Of a DNA stretch of 64,000 bases, positions 8,970 through 16,029 are shown in pieces (within the stretch, counting starts at the first letter, position 1; every line of letters begins with the position of its first letter). A program made the translations under genes and the position numbers. The stretch comes from Cerina litoralis (GTDB taxonomy: Bacteria; Bacteroidota; Bacteroidia; Flavobacteriales; Flavobacteriaceae). Where the stretch lies: NCBI GenBank assembly GCA_022008415.1, contig JAIRBC010000018.1:1-64000 (forward strand), given 5' to 3'. Below the pieces are notes generated by a model. That model did no database searches. It saw nothing but the letters and a program-made list of their open reading frames with translations, and had not been told where the DNA came from.

Positions 8970-10191
8970 GAAAAGCTATAATACTTCCAATCCTATTGTT
9001 CTTAATTTCCTGCAACCGAAATCCGCCGGAAATAGAGAAAATCAAATTTGAGACCGACTATAAATTCAGTTCCGAAATAGAAAATGAAATATTGAGGGAT
9101 ACGGTTACAAACCCACATTTTACCGGGTTCAAATATCAGATGGCCGCTTCGGACTATGCGACCAAGGGCGTTTATACGAATGCCTTGATAAACTGGGATT
9201 TGGCAATGGGAACAACAGATAAAAGCTACACTCAAAAACAAGTCGATTCTATTAATGGCATTTATAAAAAAGTTTTGGCCGAGGAATATATACTACAAAA
9301 GACAAAGGACTATCAAATCCTAATAATCAACGAGACCCATCATAACTCAAGACATAGATTTTTTACTAAATCCCTTCTTAAAGGACTATTTGACAATGCG
9401 TACAGAAATTTGGGGCTAGAGGCTTTGACCAATGGAAAAGATAAAGATACCTTACTGAACAATCGCGGATATCCGGTTCAAGGTTCTATATTAAAGATCC
9501 GCAGTTTGGGGATTTAGTGAGGGTTGCACTAGACATCGGTTACAACGTTTTCCCCTATGAAGCTACCAACGGTTCGGACGGGAAAGAGCGAGAAATAGAA
9601 CAAGCAAAAAATATACAAAAAGTAATTGAGGAAAGGCCCAATGAAAAGTTTTTAATCTACTGCGGTTACGATCATGTTCTTGAAGGAAATCATAAGAGCT
9701 GGGGCAAGGCAATGGCGGGACGTTTATCAGAATATACCGGAATAAATCCCTTAACGATCAATCAAGTGGCTTTCAGCGAAAAAAGCAGGCCTGAATACAA
9801 TAATCCTCTTTTAAAAGCACTTGAAATAAAATGGCCAACCGTCCTACTAGACCAACAAAACAATCCTTACAAATACCAACGAGGAGAAAGCTGGACAGAC
9901 GTGGCTGTATTCTATCCGAATACAAAATATAGGAATTGTCGACCAAATTGGCTTTTCGAAAATGGAGTAAAGTCGGTTCCTACTGAATTGGAAGATTTGG
10001 ATATTTCATTTCCTGTATTGATATTGGCCTATAAGAAGGAAGAGAATATAATAGATGGCATTCCATTGGATATTTTGGAAGTTAAGGATAAAGCGGACAA
10101 AATAAATCTGGCCCTAAAACGCAGGGATTATCAAATCGTTATCATTAACAGAAAAGGGGACGCAAGAAAACTTAATCTTAAAGTCAATTAA
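8966..10191 (+). pseudogene. Frameshifted erythromycin-esterase/ChaN-like lipoprotein gene
   Basis: Two consecutive frames together encode one protein. Frame A (8966-9517) starts with a lipoprotein signal (LLFLISC) and contains LIINETHHNSRHR, a glutamate-histidine motif like that of the EreA/ChaN superfamily. It goes off-frame near 9475-9490 and stops at 9517. Frame B continues the protein through FYIKDPQFGDLVR, which reads through upstream of 9517, then IYCGYDHVLEG, to 10191. A net loss of one base (or gain of two) near 9480 explains the break. No slippery heptamer is visible, so a mutation or a sequencing error is more likely than programmed frameshifting. The start overlaps the SGNH gene by 4 nt. 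Function if intact: unknown surface hydrolase-like protein. Confidence 0.7.
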
Positions 10192-10254
10192 GTAATACCA
10201 TCAAAATAGTTTAAACAAAGATTACTCCGAGTCCATAGATAATACCATTTAACG

Positions 10255-10333
10255 GTCCTCGAAAGTAACAGTTATCCGCGTCTTAAAAAGCATGTGTGGA
10301 GGTGGGTTAATTATACCAGATTCAAGGGTCATA
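10255..10333. repeat. Degenerate dispersed repeat, copy 2
   Basis: It begins GTCCTCGAAAGTAA and matches blocks of 6362-6450 in order (GAAAGTAA, GGTGGGTTAA, CCAGATT, GGTCAT). It is non-coding and lies 60 bases after the preceding gene, as copy 1 lies just after the GH2 gene. Confidence 0.4.
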
Positions 10334-10340
10334 ATTACGG

Positions 10341-10436
10341 CTAGTTGCTTGTAGAAAACGGTAGGTCTTTTAGGCAAGAACAAGACGGGTTTTAAAATCT
10401 ATTTTGGTCATATTGGCCACAGTTCTCAGTTATTAT
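10341..10436. repeat. Left flanking direct repeat of accessory gene
   Basis: It carries GGCAAGAACAAG at 10373-10384, identical to 11030-11041, inside a longer diverged match (GTAGAA before it, CACAGTTCTCAGTTATTAT after it). CTAGTTGC at 10341-10348 is the inverse complement of GCAACTAG at 10941-10948. Together they bracket the membrane-protein gene at 10453-10920. Confidence 0.4.
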
Positions 10437-10452
10437 CAAACGTTTTTCCTTT

Positions 10453-10920
10453 TTAAATTGCTAATATTTCAGAAATCAATGACTTATATTCTTGAATATT
10501 TTTATCATATTTTTTCTGTACTCTAATCCATAATATAATTCCTACTGCTAAAATTATTGTTGCACTTAAATACATGGAAGGACTGCTATTTTTCCCTGAG
10601 ATTAAAGCGATTAGAAAACCCAATCCTAACGACATATCCGTAAATATTACCAATTTCCACAAAAAGTGTTGATTAAAAGAAATTTCTACATCGGTCTCAT
10701 TTTCTGTACTTATTTTTGATAGTTTTCCATTTACAACAATGCTGTTTAGATATAGTAAGTACCATGCATATAGAATTCGTTTACGCACTTTAAATGTTAT
10801 TGAATTATTTTTATCGTGATTTAAAACAAACACCAAACCGTCAACAGTCCCAAGTGCAGACTCCAAATCCTTACTAATCTTTTTAGGATTACTTTTTACT
10901 TTAAAATTCCATTTTTTCAT
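10453..10920 (-). CDS. Small membrane protein of unknown function
   Basis: A protein of 155 residues from the ATG at 10920 (an upstream ATG at 10944 would add 8). It has a charged soluble N-terminal half rich in Lys and Asn and two hydrophobic helices toward the C-terminus (LVIFTDMSLGLGFLIALI and YLSATIILAVGIILWI), followed by a charged tail; a two-span membrane protein with cytoplasmic ends is likely. I recognise no family. The gene is clearly more AT-rich than its neighbours and lies between degenerate direct repeats (10341-10436 and 11008-11100), which points to arrival as a small mobile cassette. Confidence 0.55.
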   Translation of the reverse strand: MKKWNFKVKSNPKKISKDLESALGTVDGLVFVLNHDKNNSITFKVRKRILYAWYLLYLNSIVVNGKLSKISTENETDVEISFNQHFLWKLVIFTDMSLGLGFLIALISGKNSSPSMYLSATIILAVGIILWIRVQKKYDKNIQEYKSLISEILAI

Positions 10921-11007
10921 AATATCGTCTTGAATGTTTGGCAACTAGCTATTTCAAAACAAATATAGCAGTTTACGGTCAGCGATTATTAATATGGTGT
11001 ATTACGC

Positions 11008-11100
11008 GTAGAAGGTCGCAAGCCATTCCGGCAAGAACAAGCTGGAATTTATAAGTTTTTCTTTTAGGTAGTACCGCCAACAGAGTTCATGGTTATAACC
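11008..11100. repeat. Right flanking direct repeat of accessory gene
   Basis: Partner of 10341-10436: GTAGAAGG, GGCAAGAACAAG (11030-11041) and CCAACAGAGTTCATGGTTATAA occur in the same order as in the left copy. The copies are diverged, so the event is old. Confidence 0.4.
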
Positions 11101-11151
11101 CCTCCTTATTTGTTTTATTATTAAATTGTTGCATTCAAAGTCATTTGTAAT

Positions 11152-12654
11152 TCAATTTGACAAAACTGCGGGAACTATATATTTTTCCATTTCTTTCCAA
11201 CCTAAGGTATGGCTTAGATTCAAATCGGCTGGATTATGATGTAGAAACAACACTACAAGATCCAAATCAGGGACCACAAATAAAAATTGTCCCCCATATC
11301 CTGCAGCATTGATTTCAGGGAATTTAGTTTGTCCAACATGGAAAATACCCCTCCACCATTGATATCCATAACCCCAATCATTTGACTCCTTAATAGGCAA
11401 TTGAAATGCAGTGGATTCCTCTATCCAAGATTCTGAGATTATCTGCTGTCCGTTCCACTTTCCATTGTCAAGCACCAATTGGCCTATTTTCAAAAAATCC
11501 CTTGGGCGCAACCAAAGTCCCCCACCGGTGTGAACTTTGTCGGTAAGTGATTGCCAATTATAGTGTTTTATTCCCAACCGATTGAACAATGTTTTTTCGG
11601 CATATCTATCTGCAGGTATGCCAGTTACATCAAGTAATACACCTCCCAGCAACACAGAAAGACCGCTATTATACTCGAATTGATTCCCAGGCCGACCTTC
11701 ATCGGCCATATTTCGTTTTAGCACAAAGCTGTACATGTCCGAACTCTGATTCATGCGAACTGCATCATTTTTTGGATTGGTATAGAGGATGTCCTCTTCA
11801 TTCCATTCCAATCCAGCGGACATAGTGAGTGCATGTTTAAGGCTAACAGGCCAAGTATTCGTGTTTAGGGTATCCAAGTAGTTGGTGAAAAAGCTTTGAA
11901 GGGGTAGATCTAGGTCACTAATTAAACCATTATCATTTGCAATGCCAATTAATAGGGAAGTCACGCTTTTAGTACAGGATTGGATAGTGTGAACTCTATT
12001 CTGTGCGCCCAAATGAAAATACTCTTCCAAAACTAGCTGACCATTATGAGCGATCAATACCGCATCTAAACCCTTATATTGACCATCTACGACATTCTGG
12101 AACAATTCATCTAAAGGTTGTTGAGAAATTTTAAAGTTTTTCAAATCTGCCACATTCCACCCATCTCCTGTTGACTCAGGGATTCTATAGCTCCAATGTT
12201 TAATAGCATCGCCATTTTCATTAATTCTTGCAGGCCTTTCAGATGTCCAACCATCTACCTTGACGAATTTCAAAGTGTCATTTTTCCCATCCGAACCATA
12301 AAGGATACCTTCTAGCGTGCGTTTTTCCTCAGATAAATGGCCCCTAAATTGTCCGTCTACACCAAAATTCATCTCAATTTCACGGATGGCCACTTTTACT
12401 TTTGGGATTTCTCCATGGGCAAGTAATTCATCTGTCTCCCAACGTCCGCTCCATTCTCCACTAAATAGTGCCTGAGATAATTCAAACTCGAAATTTGAAT
12501 GTAGGCCAGGTATATACTCTATTTCGGTACGCCAAATTCCCTCCCAATTATTTCTATTTTCTGAACAAGAAAATAGAAGAAGTAATAGCATCGGGCCTAT
12601 TAAATATTTGCAGGGACAGATAGCATTTAGAACCTTCCGATTTTTTGATTCCAT
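11152..12654 (-). CDS. Serine beta-lactamase-fold hydrolase, lipoprotein
   Basis: A 500-residue lipoprotein (lipobox LFSC, Cys30). The first ~170 residues form a beta-rich domain of unknown role. Residues ~180-490 are a class C beta-lactamase / penicillin-binding-protein-like esterase domain. Its catalytic motifs are visible: SxxK at 226-229 (SCTK), YxN-type at 328 (YNS) and HTG at 375-377. Members of this family are usually esterases or D-amino-acid peptidases rather than resistance enzymes, so no antibiotic role is claimed. It stands alone between the accessory membrane gene and tatC. The cell-envelope location is inferred from the lipobox. Confidence 0.88.
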   Translation of the reverse strand: MESKNRKVLNAICPCKYLIGPMLLLLLFSCSENRNNWEGIWRTEIEYIPGLHSNFEFELSQALFSGEWSGRWETDELLAHGEIPKVKVAIREIEMNFGVDGQFRGHLSEEKRTLEGILYGSDGKNDTLKFVKVDGWTSERPARINENGDAIKHWSYRIPESTGDGWNVADLKNFKISQQPLDELFQNVVDGQYKGLDAVLIAHNGQLVLEEYFHLGAQNRVHTIQSCTKSVTSLLIGIANDNGLISDLDLPLQSFFTNYLDTLNTNTWPVSLKHALTMSAGLEWNEEDILYTNPKNDAVRMNQSSDMYSFVLKRNMADEGRPGNQFEYNSGLSVLLGGVLLDVTGIPADRYAEKTLFNRLGIKHYNWQSLTDKVHTGGGLWLRPRDFLKIGQLVLDNGKWNGQQIISESWIEESTAFQLPIKESNDWGYGYQWWRGIFHVGQTKFPEINAAGYGGQFLFVVPDLDLVVLFLHHNPADLNLSHTLGWKEMEKYIVPAVLSN

Positions 12655-12776
12655 TCGTGTCTTTTTGAAATGGCTCGTTGAATTCGAAATTTCATAATGA
12701 GGGGCAAGATGTTTATCATGATGGTCATTTCGGATTTTAAATTTTTGCCTATTGCCGTCGGTCTACTATCTATTTT

Positions 12777-13625
12777 CTATTCTTTTTTTACCAATCCTTC
12801 CTTGGCCTTTTTCTCCCTTTTGGCTTCCTGACGGAGTACATAGGCGGAAATGTAAATACTTACTTGATATAGTAGCAATATTGGGACAGCGACGACCACC
12901 TGACTTATAATGTCCGGAGGAGTAATAATGGCCGATAAAACCAATACTACCACCAAGGCCATTTTTCTATATTTTCTCAAAATCGTTGGTGTCACCAGCC
13001 CAATTTTGGTCAAAAAGAAAATAATAATGGGCAGCTCAAAAACCAATCCAGAAGCAATGACTGCTATTCGCAGTTTTGAAATATAGTCACCAATATCAAA
13101 TTGGTTCTCAACCTCTGCGCTTACTTGGTACGTTCCCAAGAAATTTATGGACAAAGGTGAAACAACATAGTAACCAAACAGCACTCCCATAAAAAACAAA
13201 AGGGAACCAATAAGGATAAACCCTCTGGAGTTCTTGCGTTCTTTTTCATAAAGTCCAGGGCTAATAAACTTCCAAAACTCATAGATTACGTAAGGGAAGG
13301 CTACAATGAAACCCGCCCATATCGAGGTCCATATATGGGCGGAAAACTGTCCGGCCATGGTTCGGCTCTGAATGATAAAGGGAAATTCTTCCGCACAGAA
13401 ATCGGAATCTATGTTTATATAGGTTGCGAGCTTACAGAAAAATTTATACGTAGGGAAGTCCATGCGTTTTGGCCCAAATATGATGGTGTCAAAAATAAAG
13501 CCCCTAAAAAGAAAGGCAACGCAGGCGATGATAATTATTGCAGCGGTAGAGCGTATCAAGTGCCAACGCAATTCCTCCAAATGGTCCAGAAAGGACATTT
13601 CATTGTGATCCTGTTTTTTTGTCAT
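12777..13625 (-). CDS. tatC: Sec-independent protein translocase subunit TatC
   Basis: A 282-residue inner-membrane protein with about six transmembrane helices. The N-terminal cytoplasmic signature MSFLDHLEELRWHLIRS, which binds the twin-arginine signal, is diagnostic of TatC, as is the SPGLYEKER segment of the first cytoplasmic loop. The start at 13625 (MTKKQDHNE) gives the standard short N-terminus. TatA is not adjacent, as is usual in Bacteroidota. At least three proteins encoded later in the window (53076-54437, 54797-56152, 60172-61641) carry RR-F-I/K twin-arginine signals and would be clients. The tail is highly charged (KREKKAKEGLVKKE), which is ordinary for flavobacterial TatC. Confidence 0.95.
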   Translation of the reverse strand: MTKKQDHNEMSFLDHLEELRWHLIRSTAAIIIIACVAFLFRGFIFDTIIFGPKRMDFPTYKFFCKLATYINIDSDFCAEEFPFIIQSRTMAGQFSAHIWTSIWAGFIVAFPYVIYEFWKFISPGLYEKERKNSRGFILIGSLLFFMGVLFGYYVVSPLSINFLGTYQVSAEVENQFDIGDYISKLRIAVIASGLVFELPIIIFFLTKIGLVTPTILRKYRKMALVVVLVLSAIITPPDIISQVVVAVPILLLYQVSIYISAYVLRQEAKREKKAKEGLVKKE

Positions 13626-14125
13626 TATATAATACCTTCTTTAATTGGGTTGTGGAGGTGTACCACGCCCACGCAATCTTCTTTCTCCATGGCCAAAAGT
13701 TGCGATATTAACACAAATATATAGGTTTCCTTTTGTTTGATGACAAGAAGATTTGTAGTTGCATTCTATTTACATTCCGCACTAATCATTTTTAAAAAGC
13801 ATTGTGATTTACCGAATAGATCTGTTAGGCTAAAGAGTCATTTAAAGCCAAACGACCATTTTATAGGTCTAAAAAAACCATTGAGTGAAAACCGTGCTAA
13901 TGTCGTTTCCAACTGCTTTAATAGGTTCGTAAAAGTGGCAATCGCTGAGATTGCTCAAGCATATTTATTTTGGTCTTGAAAGTAAGTGATATTTGGAATT
14001 TGGAAAGTTTAAATAGACCCAGGTATATCTATACCGTATAAATATAAAAAGAGCAATCCCTTGAAACGCTCGTTATAAGGGGCGTTTATAAAAATACTGA
14101 AACCTCCAATTTTTGTCCTATAAGC
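13626..14125. other. Intergenic region, no gene seen
   Basis: About 500 bases upstream of tatC and downstream of the GNAT gene. A third, partial copy of the dispersed repeat occurs at 13971-14010 (GGTCTTGAAAGTAA followed by TTTGGAAAG). No credible gene or terminator is visible. Confidence 0.5.
13971..14010. repeat. Degenerate dispersed repeat, copy 3 (partial)
   Basis: GGTCTTGAAAGTAA, then a gap, then TTTGGAAAG matches the first 40 bases of copy 1 at 6362. The remainder is lost. Confidence 0.35.
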
Positions 14126-14968
14126 TTAGTTAAATTTCAACTTCATTTCTAACTGTTCCAAGTTTTTTTCAAAACCTAATTTTTGAAAAAAAGCATTAAC
14201 GGATTTCGAACTTTTATCCACGTTGATTACCCATAACGTATTTCCATAGTCCTCTATTAATTTAGATAAAAGAGTTGAAGCTACTTTTTGTTTTCTATAG
14301 TTTTTATTTATGGCTATTTGTTGTATTCTTTTATTTTTTGGATTAAATATAACATACCCAGTAAGCTGGTTTTCAATATATGCAGCTAATGAAATATTTG
14401 TTTTCCTTAGTTCATTTAGAATATTTTTTGAGTTTTGCCAAGTAGGGGAAATATCCCAAAATGATTGTATTGAGTTCCAATTATAATTTTGTAATTCTTT
14501 AATTTCTAAATTGTTATTTATTTTTGATATTCTTATTTCTCCTTTGTAGCACACTAGTTCTCTTTCTACTTTATAGCCGGATTTTTTATAAGACTTGATG
14601 GCTTGGATATTTTCTGCAATGACTTCGAGGTATAATTTATTGATTCCTTTCTCTTTCAAAACCGGCAAAATGAAGCGGTGCATTTGTTTCGTTAAACCTG
14701 AACCTCTATTTTTTGGAATAACTCCTGTTCCTCCGTTATATATTATTTTTTCACTATTTATTTTATCGTATCCATGTAATATAAAAGCAACTAAATTCCC
14801 GTTTTCGAAAACTCCGACAGACAAGTCTAGCTTAATCTTATCAGCTAAAATTTTTGAGTTTAGTTGTTCTTCAGTTAACTGTAACGGAATAAAATAGTCT
14901 GAAAAGGATTCGTTGAAAACTTTTAGAATTTCTTTTTCACCTGTTCCTTTTAAAGTTTTGATTTCCAT
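14126..14968 (-). CDS. GNAT-family N-acetyltransferase, two-domain
   Basis: A 280-residue cytoplasmic protein made of two GNAT folds. In the first (about 1-135), the acetyl-CoA pyrophosphate loop is seen as PKNRGSGLTKQM and the strand KLYLEVIAENIQAIKSYKKSGY is typical of the family's core. The second (about 145-280) has the run INKNYRKQKVAST and a shorter LGFEKNL end. The acceptor is unknown; such tandem proteins acetylate small molecules or antibiotics, but nothing here decides that. The gene is AT-rich and stands next to two decayed genes, consistent with an acquired region. It has no close co-directional partner. Confidence 0.85.
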   Translation of the reverse strand: MEIKTLKGTGEKEILKVFNESFSDYFIPLQLTEEQLNSKILADKIKLDLSVGVFENGNLVAFILHGYDKINSEKIIYNGGTGVIPKNRGSGLTKQMHRFILPVLKEKGINKLYLEVIAENIQAIKSYKKSGYKVERELVCYKGEIRISKINNNLEIKELQNYNWNSIQSFWDISPTWQNSKNILNELRKTNISLAAYIENQLTGYVIFNPKNKRIQQIAINKNYRKQKVASTLLSKLIEDYGNTLWVINVDKSSKSVNAFFQKLGFEKNLEQLEMKLKFN

Positions 14969-14987
14969 ATAGTTTTTTCGTCAAATA

Positions 14988-15211
14988 TTACACTCTAGAT
15001 ATTCTGGAGATTCCTTAAATTCAATAGTGTGGTCTTCTAAATTTGTCCAGTCAACAAGAAGAATATACTTATTATTTTGTTCCAGGCATTTCTTAAGGGT
15101 TGTGGTTCATGTAGCCCTATAGCGGATATGTTGCCCGGCAGTTGCAAAATACAATTCAAATTGCTTTTCTTGTTCTTTTTTAACCAATAATATGGTTACT
15201 TCTAAAATCAT
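14988..15211 (-). pseudogene. Decayed antibiotic-biosynthesis-monooxygenase (ABM) gene
   Basis: Reading the minus strand from ATG at 15211, the frame gives the typical ABM N-terminus (MILEVTILLVKKEQEKQF) and then hits a stop at 15109-15107. A second frame resumes near 15100 with the conserved middle of the same family ([18 protein letters not shown], then EDHTIEF and SPEYLE) and ends before the usual WxxLLHHFYxPFPxVEH tail. The gene therefore has an internal deletion with frameshift and a lost C-terminus. Intact homologues are ~100-residue ferredoxin-fold dimers. It is non-functional here. Confidence 0.6.
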
Positions 15212-15284
15212 ATTTTTTCGATTATTGATCAACCATTTTGAAAAGTCGCATGATGTCCATTGACAAGTCCCATCAAGCCTTATT

Positions 15285-15615
15285 GTTCAAATGGGAAGAT
15301 TCCCGCAATCAAAAATCACATCCTTTGCGCCCGCGCCGATCAGAAAATTAATGTTACCGGTCACCTCGAGACTTTTATTAGCAATGTCTGTCCAAGTATC
15401 AATGCGTAACTTAAAACATCTAGGTCATCTATTTTTGGCGGCATTCGGGAAAATGCAACAAACCCGGAACAGTAAGAGAACAAAAAAATGATGATAACAG
15501 TTGAGAGAAGATGCAATTTGCAAATAGAACATGTCACGTTGAAGTAGTCATTTAGAACGTTTTTTGTGTAGATGGAATACGAATTTAATATTTTTTCGGT
15601 TAGGTTTTTTTAGCT
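15285..15615 (-). pseudogene. Frameshifted 5' fragment duplicated from the M1 peptidase gene
   Basis: This segment aligns with 7566-7890, the 5' end and upstream leader of the M1-like peptidase gene. It decodes on the minus strand as PKIDDLDVLSYALIL, then, after loss of one base, TDIANKSLEVTGNINFLIG and VIFDCGNLPI, matching residues ~66-114 of the intact protein. The single-base deletion lies right after YALIL (minus-strand CTTAGGACA became CTTGGACA). The remaining 360 codons are absent. The non-coding leader (GGAATACGAATTTAATATTTTTT) is as well preserved as the coding part, which argues for a segmental duplication or a recombined paralogue rather than independent evolution. Confidence 0.7.
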
Positions 15616-15761
15616 CGTTATAATACCTATGATTTTGTCTTGGAGCCAATTGCCAATATTAAAAAATAAATTCTGGCAATCCCTCCTGCAAACCAATTAG
15701 GAAAGAGAAGGAATAAATACGGCTGTCCCCTTATCTTTCTATAGTTGGTCTTACTGAGGTA

Positions 15762-15971
15762 TTATTTTTCATAGGGTATAATGTCTGATTTTGATAATAT
15801 TCCCGCACTCATTTCAATACTCCTAGAATACCGTTTTCCTAATTCTTCAGCAATAAGTGGCCAGATTGGCTTTGCAACCCAAAAATCCATACCTTTAATA
15901 CTTTGCGGTTTGGTGCGAACTTTGTCCATTGCATACAATTTTGTTCCCAAAAACACCAAATATATCTCCAT
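15762..15971 (-). CDS. Hypothetical small protein
   Basis: An ATG at 15971 opens a 69-codon frame with reasonably protein-like composition: a hydrophobic start (MEIYLVFLGTKLYAMDK) and a mixed C-terminus with WVAKPIWPLIAEELGKR. I recognise no family. It ends just beyond the M1 fragment and is divergent from the aconitase-like gene, whose promoter must lie within 15972-16029. It may be a real small gene or a third remnant in this decayed stretch; I lean to the latter. Confidence 0.25.
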   Translation of the reverse strand: MEIYLVFLGTKLYAMDKVRTKPQSIKGMDFWVAKPIWPLIAEELGKRYSRSIEMSAGILSKSDIIPYEK

Positions 15972-16029
15972 ATAATCTAAAAAATAACGGCAGCTGGTCC
16001 CAAGTTGCCCATTAAAACAAAATACTATC

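Noticed and set aside
8966-10191. Programmed ribosomal frameshift
   Set aside because: No slippery heptamer or downstream structure at 9475-9490; ordinary mutation or sequencing error is more likely.
10341-11100. Integron attC-type recombination sites
   Set aside because: The repeats are too diverged to fold as attC, and no integrase gene is present in the window.
13335-13724. Plus-strand open frame antisense to tatC
   Set aside because: No homology and no start signals; it lies fully on the opposite strand of tatC.
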